Shown here: piece after piece, positions 8,099 through 15,171 of the stretch
Position numbering within the stretch: the first letter of the stretch is position 1
Layout: every line of letters begins with the position of its first letter
Source of the DNA: Hyphomicrobiaceae bacterium
Lineage (GTDB): Bacteria > Pseudomonadota > Alphaproteobacteria > Rhizobiales > Hyphomicrobiaceae
Assembly (NCBI GenBank): GCA_030655135.1
Contig: JAURWC010000020.1
Span: forward strand, 124,001-188,000
DNA: 64,000 nucleotides
Reading direction: 5' to 3'
Notes under the pieces: generated by a model
The model's input: only the letters and a program-made list of their open reading frames with translations
Database searches by the model: none
Told to the model about the DNA's origin: nothing
Translations under genes and position numbers: made by a program

Positions 8099-8689
8099 TC
8101 AGGGGGCCGTTTTCACCAGATCCTTCCAGCGCAGCACGCTGGAGACGGTGTTGAACAGAATTTTCAGATCTGTCCGTGCGTTAACGTGTCCGAGGTAGGT
8201 CGCGTCGACATTGGCAAGTTTCACCGGCGTCGACATATCGATGTGCAGGGTCTGCGAGATGCCGGTAATGCCTGGGTAGAGCTGGTCAACCCCCCGCTCG
8301 CGGCGCGCTGAAATCAGTTCGGTTTGCGTCGGCAGGCATGGGCGGGGGCCGACTAGGCGCATGTCGTTGCGCAGTACGTTCCAAAGCTGAGGGATCTCGT
8401 CGATACGCAGGCGACGGAGCCATTTGCCGGTTGCCGTCACCCCGCTGGGCGGAGCTTCGTGCGTGGGCAGGTGCGGGGTGTCGACGTACATCGTGCGCAC
8501 CTTGTAGCAAGTGAACGGCTGGCCGTTGCGGCCGACACGGGTCTGCTTGAAAATTGCCGGGCCGGGCGACTCGCGCCGCACGGCGACAACCGCAAGCGCG
8601 AGAAACGGCAACCCAGCCAGAAGCCCGAGGCCGGCCAGCGAAAAATTCAAGATTTCGCGAGGCGCTGTCATCGGTGAGCCCACTGTCAT
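8099..8689 (-). CDS. Bacterial sugar transferase (polyprenyl-phosphate sugar-1-P transferase)
   Basis: A 196-residue protein of the bacterial sugar transferase family (PF02397) that loads the first sugar of a surface polysaccharide repeat onto undecaprenyl phosphate. It has one N-terminal hydrophobic segment (LNFSLAGLGLLAGLPFLALAVV) and the catalytic domain with KQTRVGRNGQPFTCYKVRTM, KWLRRLRIDEIPQLWNVLRNDM and LVGPRPCLP. The ATG at 8671 is an equally good start. It lacks the large N-terminal membrane part of WbaP-type enzymes. It lies directly beside attL; before phage insertion its upstream neighbour would have been tRNA-Val. Confidence 0.9.
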   Translation of the reverse strand: MTVGSPMTAPREILNFSLAGLGLLAGLPFLALAVVAVRRESPGPAIFKQTRVGRNGQPFTCYKVRTMYVDTPHLPTHEAPPSGVTATGKWLRRLRIDEIPQLWNVLRNDMRLVGPRPCLPTQTELISARRERGVDQLYPGITGISQTLHIDMSTPVKLANVDATYLGHVNARTDLKILFNTVSSVLRWKDLVKTAP

Positions 8690-8712
8690 CGGTGACTTAC
8701 TGGGGCCGGCCG

Positions 8713-8763
8713 ATGGTGGGCACTACAGGGATCGAACCTGTGACCCCTACCATGTCAAGGTAG
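8713..8763. repeat. attL: duplicated 3' part of tRNA-Val
   Basis: This 51-bp stretch is identical to 51736-51786 and contains the anticodon arm, T-arm and 3' CCA end of a minus-strand tRNA-Val. It lacks the 5' part, so it is not a working tRNA. It marks the left prophage border and represents the original chromosomal 3' end displaced by integration. Confidence 0.95.
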
Positions 8764-8872
8764 CTGCCTGACCGTTTTCTAGTGTTGCAGCGTGGTTTTA
8801 ATGGCTTATCCAGTGGCGTCAAGCGGCGTAACCTTTCGTGAACATCCACATCAAAAGACACGGGTGTGACTT

Positions 8873-9286
8873 ATGATCCTAACGCCTCCAGAGACGGTAC
8901 GTATAGGCAACCTGGATGTCCCGAAGTCGTTTGGCCGGTCGCCTTCAAAGTCGGCAAGCTACAGGGCCGCGCGCATGTCGTTGTACGTCTGCGGATACGT
9001 CCACGGCGGAAAGCCCAAGACGAAGGTGGGCATCGCCCGAAATCTACGGCAACGCTTCGAGGGGCTGTGCGCTGCCTCTCCGGTCCACCTTGAGGCTTAT
9101 CGCGCATTCGACGTGCCCGACTTCGCCGCCCGCTGGATGGAGCGGGAGGCGCATCGCATGTTGTCCCCCTGGAGGTCACACGGGGAATGGTTCGACTGCG
9201 ATCGCAGATTGGCGATCGATGCTTGTGAGATAGCGGTCAGCTTCGAGGAAGCCGCGGAGGCGTTCTGGCGCAAGCGGCTGGATTAG
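8873..9286 (+). CDS. GIY-YIG-like nuclease domain protein (T5orf172/MUG113 type)
   Basis: A 137-residue protein; the conserved part begins at MSLYVCGYVHGGKPKTKVGIA (residue 35; ATG 8975 is an alternative start). The pattern of a YVxGY-like strand, a KVGIARNLRQRFEGL helix and a later WMEREAHRMLSPWRSHGEWFDC, with its conserved E and W-F, fits the T5orf172/MUG113 branch of the GIY-YIG superfamily. Members occur in phages and may nick DNA. It is the first gene inside attL, a typical place for cargo. Catalytic activity is uncertain. Confidence 0.6.
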   Translation: MILTPPETVRIGNLDVPKSFGRSPSKSASYRAARMSLYVCGYVHGGKPKTKVGIARNLRQRFEGLCAASPVHLEAYRAFDVPDFAARWMEREAHRMLSPWRSHGEWFDCDRRLAIDACEIAVSFEEAAEAFWRKRLD

Positions 9287-9354
9287 TTATACAACACGAG
9301 TTGCATTAAAAAGCCCCCGGCGCGAGGCGACCGAAGGCGGAAAGGAAAAATGAA

Positions 9355-9618
9355 ATGCGGGAAGTGAACTGGAAGCCGCTGAGCGCCGCGCCGAAGGACG
9401 GGACTGCGTTCCTCGCTTACATCCCAGGCATGGCGGCCGACTTGATGACACGAGGCATCACGACGATGCACTGGTCAGGCTGGGGTGGCGGCGTATGGGA
9501 ATATGCAAACCGCCATCGCCCATTGGAGCACGAAGTGGCGAACGCGGTATGGACTGAACTCGACGTGCTGGCGATGAGCGGCAAGCAAGCGTCTGAACCT
9601 GTCGGCAAAACCGAATAG
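9355..9618 (+). CDS. DUF551-like small protein
   Basis: An 87-residue protein starting MREVNWKPLSAAPKDGTAFLAYIPG, with later HWSGWGGGVWEYAN. The W-x-P-L-S-A-A-P-K-D-G-T signature followed by a Trp-rich second half is typical of DUF551-like phage proteins. Function unknown. It has an upstream AGGAAA and lies in a run of small plus-strand genes at the left end of the prophage. Confidence 0.6.
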   Translation: MREVNWKPLSAAPKDGTAFLAYIPGMAADLMTRGITTMHWSGWGGGVWEYANRHRPLEHEVANAVWTELDVLAMSGKQASEPVGKTE

Positions 9619-9687
9619 CTCAGACACGTCTCTAGGATATGTCTAAAGGAACGGCATGTCCCAGTATCTATAGAGAGGGAAGGAAAA

Positions 9688-9942
9688 ATGGCGGATACGG
9701 TGGAAGTTCTACGGAAGTCTTACCCGTACTACGACTACGCGCAGCACATTGCGAAGCGGGTTGGTCTGACCAACAAGATGGGCGTACTCACGTTGGCTTC
9801 TGAAATTGCGATGCTGATTGAGGAGGAACGCGAGGCCTGCGCGATACTGGCGGAAACCTGCGAGGCCGATGCTGCCGCCATGGCCATCCGTCACAGTCCA
9901 GCATACGACCCCTATCGACCAGAAAAAGCTGCCGCAGAATGA
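9688..9942 (+). CDS. Hypothetical phage protein
   Basis: An 84-residue acidic, mostly helical protein (EIAMLIEEEREACAILAETCEADAAAMAI). A purine-rich ribosome site (AGGGAAGGA) lies just upstream. It overlaps the next small gene by ATGA. No family recognised. Confidence 0.6.
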   Translation: MADTVEVLRKSYPYYDYAQHIAKRVGLTNKMGVLTLASEIAMLIEEEREACAILAETCEADAAAMAIRHSPAYDPYRPEKAAAE

Positions 9943-10112
9943 GTGACATGGTGGTGCCTGTAGACGACATCGACCAAGCGGCGCTTGAGCACGTCGCCGT
10001 GCGGATCGAAAAGCAGTTCCCAGCCGAAGCAGCGGACATAAGGAAGGTCGTGGCCGATATGCGGAAGGCAGCACGCCCCAGACCGCACCCGCTTTATGCA
10101 CCTAGTGTCTAG
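9939..10112 (+). CDS. Hypothetical small phage protein
   Basis: A 57-residue protein starting MSDMVVPVDDIDQAALEHVA, sharing an ATGA overlap with the preceding gene. It is acidic at the N-terminus and basic at the C-terminus (RKAARPRPHP). No family recognised; support is the start-stop coupling and strand. Confidence 0.5.
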   Translation: MSDMVVPVDDIDQAALEHVAVRIEKQFPAEAADIRKVVADMRKAARPRPHPLYAPSV

Positions 10113-10147
10113 TCTCCCCCATCACGTTGAACCATAGAGGAAACAAA

Positions 10148-10342
10148 ATGACACCTGATGGCGAAGCCAAAATGATCAAGTTGCTAGAAGACATTTCCCG
10201 CAAACTGACCCAACTGCAACACATCACACAAGGAACCGGCCGCGTTACTTCACCTATTTACGTGGACGGCGAGGGTGGTTCCGGTGGCACGCTACCGCAA
10301 GGTGGTGGGCAAGTGATGCACTCTTTCAGTGACAGTCAGTGA
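10148..10342 (+). CDS. Hypothetical small phage protein
   Basis: A 64-residue protein started at 10148, after AGAGGAAAC; an in-frame ATG at 10127 lacks such a site. It has an N-terminal helix (MIKLLEDISRKLTQLQHI) and a glycine-rich tail (GEGGSGGTLPQGGG). No known family. Confidence 0.5.
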   Translation: MTPDGEAKMIKLLEDISRKLTQLQHITQGTGRVTSPIYVDGEGGSGGTLPQGGGQVMHSFSDSQ

Positions 10343-10360
10343 ACCATAGAGAGGCGGAAA

Positions 10361-10537
10361 ATGGACCAGCGGCTAGCAGACGGGATCTTGGGAGCGGCTT
10401 TGGGAGTGCTTATAAGCAGGTTCCTTGATTGGCAGCTAGGCGCCCCATCTCCGGGCACGGCTGTTTTGGCCAGCTTGCTATTCGTTGTGGGAGCCTTTGT
10501 GATCTGCAGGGCGCTTGAAAAATCGCCTCCCGCCTAA
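10361..10537 (+). CDS. Small membrane protein with two hydrophobic segments
   Basis: A 58-residue protein beginning MDQRLADGILGAALGVLISR. The second hydrophobic stretch is AVLASLLFVVGAFVICRAL. An AGAGAGGCGG ribosome site precedes it. A small two-helix membrane protein in a prophage could be a holin-like or superinfection protein, but position far from the lysis cassette gives no support for either. Confidence 0.5.
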   Translation: MDQRLADGILGAALGVLISRFLDWQLGAPSPGTAVLASLLFVVGAFVICRALEKSPPA

Positions 10538-10600
10538 CCCCCTAGACAGAGAGTAGGCCCCCGCGTAATTTCATGCCGATTTTTTCTCAAGGATTTTCCG

Positions 10601-10792
10601 ATGAGCGAAGTTTCAAGCGACGTTGCCCAACCCGTCCTGCTCAATAAAGCTGGGTACCTTGCCATCTCAACCCTTGTTGCGCTGGTTGTCAGCGCGCACG
10701 TCTATTCTTTCGCTTGGGTCTCCGGGTATAAGCACGGGTTCGCGTGCGGGCAGCAGCCGGTTGAACTCAGGGCCGAGGATTGCCGGAATTAA
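10601..10792 (+). CDS. Small single-pass membrane protein
   Basis: A 63-residue protein with one membrane segment (AGYLAISTLVALVVSAHVYSFAWV) and a short C-terminal part with two cysteines (FACGQQ, EDCRN). It ends one base before the convergent esterase gene. A good AAGGAT-like site lies upstream. Function unknown. Confidence 0.5.
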   Translation: MSEVSSDVAQPVLLNKAGYLAISTLVALVVSAHVYSFAWVSGYKHGFACGQQPVELRAEDCRN

Positions 10793-10793
10793 A

Positions 10794-11528
10794 TTAGCGC
10801 AGGACCGGAGACGGCGACATCGCCAAGCGGCCGGCGATGATCTTAGGGCCGGTCAGGCGTGAGTACGCGTTCCAATACCCTTCATAGCCGAATTGATACA
10901 ACCCCGGTCCCGTAAAGTGCGTCCCGTCGTAATCGGCGTAAGGCGTGTCAGACGCATACTCGATCAGCGCGTTTTCACTGGCGAGGTTCTGCAGGAACGC
11001 ATCCGAGCCTGGATAGCGCAGCCCGCCAACGATCTGCTGTGCGTCTGATTTCAGATACCCCGCCGAAACGAGCGCTGCGATCAGCGCGAGAAACGCCGCC
11101 TTGTAGGTTGCCTCTGCCGTCCCTGCTAAAATATCATCCTCGCCCTGATGCCACAGGAAAATGTCGGCAGGCCCCGCGGCAGCCGCAGTGCAAACCGCAG
11201 CGATTTCGGACCATTGCTCGCCCGGTGTCGTGGGCGACCAAGCCGAGATCGGGAGCCCGCCCTTGCAAACCAGTATCAACTTGACCGGCTCTCCCGTCTC
11301 AAAGGCAAGGCGATGACAGAACCACGCGGCGAGGTTGTTGCCACCGGATACGTCCCATGGCGGACTAGTGGCCGCTGGCGGTGACACGAAAGCTGTGCCG
11401 TTTGCACCGCCCTCGTTTGTGTTGTTCCAAACGGTGACGTTTCTCATGCCGCTAAACGCAGGGCCGCCTGTGCTGCCGGCGCCGCCTCGCATGTTGGATT
11501 GACCGCACGCCAAAACAAGTTTTGTCAT
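10794..11528 (-). CDS. SASA-type carbohydrate esterase (SGNH-like) of the tail region
   Basis: A 244-residue protein with the catalytic blocks of the sialate O-acetylesterase/CE6 family: GQSNM at residues 9-13 (nucleophile Ser11), WHQGEDD at 126-132 and DGTHF at 201-205 (Asp201, His204). Such enzymes remove acetyl groups from sugars. It is the last gene of the late operon and overlaps the tail-fibre stop by ATGA, so it probably acts on the host's acetylated surface polysaccharide during adsorption, as a free or fibre-bound esterase. No signal peptide is seen, consistent with virion assembly. Substrate is inferred. Confidence 0.8.
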   Translation of the reverse strand: MTKLVLACGQSNMRGGAGSTGGPAFSGMRNVTVWNNTNEGGANGTAFVSPPAATSPPWDVSGGNNLAAWFCHRLAFETGEPVKLILVCKGGLPISAWSPTTPGEQWSEIAAVCTAAAAGPADIFLWHQGEDDILAGTAEATYKAAFLALIAALVSAGYLKSDAQQIVGGLRYPGSDAFLQNLASENALIEYASDTPYADYDGTHFTGPGLYQFGYEGYWNAYSRLTGPKIIAGRLAMSPSPVLR

Positions 11529-13198
11529 GAGTAGATGTTCTCTGTCACAAGCACGAGGCCAGGCGCACCAGCGCCGCCGGCACCACCCACCGCCGCGTTG
11601 ACTTCATATGCACCGCCGCCGCCGGCCCCGTAGCCACCACCAGCAAAGCCCGTGAACGATGTGGGACCACCCGCGCCATACGGCGAGTCAGCCCCCATCC
11701 CAATTCTGTAGGCAACTGTGCCAGAAACCCGGATGCTGCGGGTCGACCAATTCCCCGTTATGTTGATGTCGCCACCCGTGCCAGAGCCGCCGCCCCAGCC
11801 TGCCGTCACTGCATCAGTTGTGCCTGCGGCAAGCGTCCCGCCACCGTTACCGCCGGTCGCGGAACAGTAGCCACCAAACGAGGATGTGCCCCCGGTGCCG
11901 CCGCTTGTCGGTGTTGCAGCGCCGGCCGTCCCGCCCGCACCAACGGTGACAGGGCAGGACACGAAGTCGATCGTGCCGCCAGAACTGTACGCGCCATACC
12001 CCGTCGAGTTGATGCCGGACAGCTGGAATGTGTTGGTCGTGGCGCCGGCAACTGTGTAGGTGTTGCCGTTTAGGTTTGTCATCCCGACGACATTGTTGAT
12101 CTGAACAACATCGCTGTTCTGGAAGCCGTGACCGTTCGAAGTGATGACGCACGGGTTAGCCTGTGTGGCGCCGGTAATCGTGCGCTGAACGAAGTCGATG
12201 TGCCTAAAAGACTGCCCGGCGCCGCCCCCGCAGTCGCCAATGCTGATCTGGCCGACCGCACCTTTTGCCCCACCGCCGCCCCCGCCGCCAGCAAGCACCA
12301 TGACGTCCACAGAGCGGCAACCCGCCGTTCGCGTATACGTGCCGGATGCCGTGAATTTCTGGCCAACCTGCGAAAACGCAGTCGCGCCCGCACCGATCTC
12401 AGTCTCAGCGCCCGTGCTGTCCTTGGTATACAACTTCGAAATGCCACTGCCGTTATCTTTGGCGTAGAGGCGGATATGATCGGCGGCTGGCGTAGACGGC
12501 GCCGCAGCCTCCGGGAGGTCGTGGAACCCGTTAGTCCCCAGCGCGAGGCTTATAACGCCAGACACGTTGTTGCTGTCGTCAACGACAACTCCTGAGGTCT
12601 GGAGCGCGCCCGCTGTGCCGTCGTAGCGGGGTAGCGTGTTGTCTACGGTCGTCGTCGGGATGCCCACGGCACCACGCAGGGCAGCCACGTTTGCAAGCGC
12701 CAGCAGCGCTCGCCCGTAACTCGTAGTCGTCAATGCGGCGATGGCCGTCAGATCGCTGTCGAGAGGTTGATAGGCCGCGTTCCCTTCGGCCGGCGTCAGA
12801 AAAAAGCTGTCAACCTCCGCGGCTAGAGCCGTCGCATTCGCCAAGGCGAGGAGCCCCCGCCCATAGGCCGCCGTCGTAACCGCAGCAATCGCAGTGAGAT
12901 CCGCGTCGAGTGGCTGGTAAGCAGCGTTGCCTTCGGCAGGCGTCAGGAAGGAACTGTCCACGAGCGCTGCCAAAGCCGCCCCGTTCGCCAGTTCCAACAG
13001 TGCGCGGCCGTATGACGTCGTCGTGAGCGCGGCGATGGCGGTCAGGTCGGCATCTAGTGGCTGATATGGCCCTCCCACGAGACCGGCGACGGCTTCGATC
13101 GCGCGCTGCACGTCCGTCTGCGGGATGGTAGCAGAAGGCGCGAACGGAACGGCGACCGCTTCAGAGTGCGCGCCGACTTCGGTTTTCAGTGCGGTCAT
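11525..13198 (-). CDS. Tail fibre / receptor-binding protein, glycine-rich
   Basis: A 557-residue protein. Residues 46-179 hold three copies of a 49-residue repeat (QPLDADLTAIAALTTTSYGR...), common in phage fibre shafts. Then comes a domain with ASGTYTR and VDVMVLAGGGGGGG, and a long Gly-rich tail (GGTGGTSSFGGYC, GAGGGGAYEVN) as in distal fibre tips that bind receptors. A 76-residue module is inserted between two copies of the peptide IDFV. Role as receptor-binding fibre is inferred from composition and position between lysis genes and an esterase. Confidence 0.75.
   Translation of the reverse strand: MTALKTEVGAHSEAVAVPFAPSATIPQTDVQRAIEAVAGLVGGPYQPLDADLTAIAALTTTSYGRALLELANGAALAALVDSSFLTPAEGNAAYQPLDADLTAIAAVTTAAYGRGLLALANATALAAEVDSFFLTPAEGNAAYQPLDSDLTAIAALTTTSYGRALLALANVAALRGAVGIPTTTVDNTLPRYDGTAGALQTSGVVVDDSNNVSGVISLALGTNGFHDLPEAAAPSTPAADHIRLYAKDNGSGISKLYTKDSTGAETEIGAGATAFSQVGQKFTASGTYTRTAGCRSVDVMVLAGGGGGGGAKGAVGQISIGDCGGGAGQSFRHIDFVQRTITGATQANPCVITSNGHGFQNSDVVQINNVVGMTNLNGNTYTVAGATTNTFQLSGINSTGYGAYSSGGTIDFVSCPVTVGAGGTAGAATPTSGGTGGTSSFGGYCSATGGNGGGTLAAGTTDAVTAGWGGGSGTGGDINITGNWSTRSIRVSGTVAYRIGMGADSPYGAGGPTSFTGFAGGGYGAGGGGAYEVNAAVGGAGGAGAPGLVLVTENIYS
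11961..12199 (-). repeat. In-frame module insertion flanked by 11-bp direct repeats
   Basis: ACGAAGTCGAT occurs at 11961-11971 and 12189-12199, exactly 228 bp (76 codons) apart. Between them lies a beta-rich module (ITGATQANPCVITSNGHGF ... TNTFQLSGINSTGY) seen as an independent unit in many phage proteins. Removing one repeat plus the module would rejoin the glycine-rich domain in frame. Confidence 0.65.
12662..13063 (-). repeat. Three tandem 147-bp repeats in the tail-fibre gene
   Basis: Each unit encodes about 49 residues that start QPLDADLTAIAA and end LTPAEGNAAY; the third unit is cut short after about 36 residues. The DNA copies differ at many third positions, so they are not a very recent duplication. 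Confidence 0.8.
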
Positions 13199-13208
13199 GG
13201 GTCAACCC

Positions 13209-13583
13209 TCAAAAGATGGAGCCGGTCTCTTTCGGCTTCGCGGCAGGTCTACGCACGGACGCGCGACGTTTGTTCTCGTCTTCAATGGCCTTCAGGCAGG
13301 CGGTTGACGTCGCTGCAGCCGCCACCGTGGCGACGTCCTCGACGCGGCGCGCCGTCTTTTCACCGAACCCCTTGGTCATGACCTCGACGGCCTCGCGGGC
13401 CGCCATCATCCGGGCATCACCAACGGCGACGTCCTTTTGCAGACTGGTCACAAACCATGTCCCTGCACCCACGATGACTGCAGACGCCGTTGCGCTGGCG
13501 ATCCGGCCGGTTACCCACGGCTTCGCCGCGTCCCATACTTTCGCGAGCAGAGATTTCGTGTTGTCGTTCGCCACCGTGACCAT
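13209..13583 (-). CDS. Membrane protein of the lysis region
   Basis: A 124-residue protein with one hydrophobic segment near residues 30-50 (IASATASAVIVGAGTWFVTSL) followed by a charged helical part rich in Ala, Glu and Lys. It lies downstream of the endolysin and spanin genes on the same strand. A holin role is possible from its place, but one central membrane segment and a long charged tail are not diagnostic. Confidence 0.5.
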   Translation of the reverse strand: MVTVANDNTKSLLAKVWDAAKPWVTGRIASATASAVIVGAGTWFVTSLQKDVAVGDARMMAAREAVEVMTKGFGEKTARRVEDVATVAAAATSTACLKAIEDENKRRASVRRPAAKPKETGSIF

Positions 13584-13637
13584 GCGATCCCCCTCAGATA
13601 TGAAAAACGAACGTCCACCCGATAAACGCGATCAATG

Positions 13638-14006
13638 CTAGCGCTCCGACGAAGTTTGAGCGGGATAGGCCACTGGCAATTTGACACTGCCGCCAAAGAG
13701 ATTGCTCATCACGGTCGCTGCGAACACCAGCCAGAGCCAGTGCTCCTTGAACTTTTCCAGCGTCATCACCTTTGGGCTCCGGCGCTTCGCCAAGGCTCCG
13801 ACTTCCCCCTTCAGATCGGCGATGTCCCTGCGGCTCGTTTCGATCTGCTCTTGCATCGCCGGGATGTGGCGAACCTCGCCCTTGATCTCGTGCAGCATGC
13901 CCGTCTGGTCGAGCAGCTGTTCCATGATCAAGTGCTCGAAGCCTCCGGATGACCGCATCCAGTGCGGCGGTTGGCTCATCGATCGGTTCCAGTAGTCGTC
14001 GGACAT
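13638..14006 (-). CDS. Coiled-coil membrane protein, holin candidate
   Basis: A 122-residue protein with a central coiled coil (MQEQIETSRRDIADLKGEVGALAK), then a hydrophobic segment near residues 88-105 (HWLWLVFAATVMSNLFGG) and a short tail. It follows the spanin pair. This arrangement resembles small phage membrane proteins of lysis cassettes. An overlapping frame on the same strand (13594-14013) is Arg- and Pro-rich and was judged not to be a gene. Confidence 0.55.
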   Translation of the reverse strand: MSDDYWNRSMSQPPHWMRSSGGFEHLIMEQLLDQTGMLHEIKGEVRHIPAMQEQIETSRRDIADLKGEVGALAKRRSPKVMTLEKFKEHWLWLVFAATVMSNLFGGSVKLPVAYPAQTSSER

Positions 14007-14028
14007 CGCTCATGTTCCGTCTCGCGGG

Positions 14029-14220
14029 TCAGTGGCAGATGGTGTCAAACACCTGATTGTGCGCCACCACCTGGCGCTTGGTTGCGGGGGTGTCCAGTGT
14101 GGAGCCCCGAATGGGTTTGAATGAACTGCAGGATGTGTCAGTCACGGAAGTAAGTGTCCCGCAACCGCCCATCAGGCAGCTTATCGACAGAGCGCCGAAC
14201 AGCTTCAGCTTTGCGTGCAT
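14029..14220 (-). CDS. Rz1-like outer-membrane spanin (lipoprotein)
   Basis: A 63-residue protein from ATG 14220: signal sequence, then a lipobox (LMGGC) at about residue 20. The mature part with SCSSFKPIRGSTLDTPATKR and VVAHNQVFDTIC matches Rz1-like o-spanins (KPI...DTP.T...HN). It should be lipid-anchored in the outer membrane and join with the inner-membrane spanin to fuse the membranes at lysis. It starts inside the i-spanin gene in another frame and overlaps it by 83 bases, a classic Rz/Rz1 layout. Confidence 0.82.
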   Translation of the reverse strand: MHAKLKLFGALSISCLMGGCGTLTSVTDTSCSSFKPIRGSTLDTPATKRQVVAHNQVFDTICH

Positions 14221-14386
14221 TTTTAGCCCCCGCTTCGATTGCCTGTGCGTGCACCCCTGCGCGCACTCCGGCGTCATGTGAAATCAGCCACGCACTGAAC
14301 AGAGCAGCTAGCCCGAGGCCACCTACGACAAACTTCCCGAGAGGGTTGTCAAAAACGAACGATAGGACTGTGGTTATGATGGTCAT
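14138..14386 (-). CDS. Rz-like inner-membrane spanin
   Basis: An 82-residue protein from ATG 14386, overlapping the endolysin stop (ATGA). It has an N-terminal membrane segment (FVVGGLGLAALFSAWLI) and a periplasmic helix (AQAIEAGAKNARKAEAVRRSVDKL). Together with the lipoprotein gene nested in it, it makes a two-component spanin. The helix is shorter than in lambda Rz. Confidence 0.75.
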   Translation of the reverse strand: MTIITTVLSFVFDNPLGKFVVGGLGLAALFSAWLISHDAGVRAGVHAQAIEAGAKNARKAEAVRRSVDKLPDGRLRDTYFRD

Positions 14387-15171
14387 GTCGTCCACCCCAA
14401 GTGAGCATCCTGCAGCCGTGCGGCTGCGATTTTCATTGATCCCCAATAGGCGCGACCGTAGTAGAAGCCCGCGATACAGAGCGCGATCCAAAACCAGTTG
14501 GAGCCGATAAAGCCGCCGAAGTCCGCGCCATAGTTGGCTACGCCCTTCGCCCAAGTCACATCTCCTAGGAGACCGTCAACACTCTCGCGAATGCCCTTAG
14601 GGGGTGATGGTAGGACGTGCTCCGCAGGGGACGACCCGCTGAAGCCGTTGCCCTTCTGAAGGTCTTTCTTTTGCTGCTCAGCAGCCGCGGCGATGCGAGA
14701 TGTTTGCGCAAGTTCCTTTGGCGCCATCAACGGCACGGGCCAGCGGTAGCCGAGCGGTTTGTTCGGGCCAGTCCTGTTGAAACGTGACGTCTTGATAGCG
14801 TCGCCCTGATTGCCTCCGATGCAGTACAGGTTGTTCTCATCGAACGACTTCACGCAGGTCACGTGATGCCCGCCGGGGCGCTTGAACACGGCGATCGCGC
14901 CGACGCGCGGCCCGTCGAGCTTCGTGGGCAGGTTCAGCCAGTTGATTGCACCGAGCGGGTCTTTCGGAATGCTCTCGCTCAACCCGCACTCAGCCATCAT
15001 GCCGGCCATAGAGCCACCGCACCACGGAACGGCGTCATTCTTGACCCATGCACCTTGGCCGGGCCCCTGCATCCAGGCCACGATTTTCGGGTTGGAAGCC
15101 TTGCCAGGCACCTCGGCGAAACCTTCCGCCTCGTAGTGCTCTAGCCGCTCTAGCCATGCCGGTCTGGTCAT
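14383..15171 (-). CDS. Endolysin, TIGR02594-like (NlpC/P60-type), with C-terminal membrane segment
   Basis: A 262-residue protein from ATG 15171, which overlaps the collar-fibre stop (TGATG). Residues 25-125 match the TIGR02594 peptidase family: NPKIVAWMQG, WCGGSMAGMMAECG (Cys51 as nucleophile), GAIAVFKRPGGHHVTCV (His102/103) and IGGNQGD. It should cut peptidoglycan peptides. There is no N-terminal signal; a hydrophobic segment lies near residues 225-243 (WFWIALCIAGFYYG), so it may be held at the inner membrane by its C-terminus. It starts the lysis cassette. Confidence 0.8.
   Translation of the reverse strand: MTRPAWLERLEHYEAEGFAEVPGKASNPKIVAWMQGPGQGAWVKNDAVPWCGGSMAGMMAECGLSESIPKDPLGAINWLNLPTKLDGPRVGAIAVFKRPGGHHVTCVKSFDENNLYCIGGNQGDAIKTSRFNRTGPNKPLGYRWPVPLMAPKELAQTSRIAAAAEQQKKDLQKGNGFSGSSPAEHVLPSPPKGIRESVDGLLGDVTWAKGVANYGADFGGFIGSNWFWIALCIAGFYYGRAYWGSMKIAAARLQDAHLGWTT

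Noticed and set aside
8713-8763. A second tRNA-Val gene at the left border
   Set aside because: Only the 3' part is present; bases after 8763 cannot complete the D-arm or acceptor stem.
12662-13063. Repeats in the tail-fibre gene as part of a diversity-generating retroelement
   Set aside because: No reverse transcriptase gene or template repeat with adenine-specific changes was found in the window; the repeats are in tandem inside one gene.
13594-14013. 139-codon frame overlapping the coiled-coil membrane gene
   Set aside because: Most of it is Arg/Gly/Pro-rich as in GC-rich shadow frames. Only its last 20 residues look like a membrane helix and no start codon precedes them in a suitable place.
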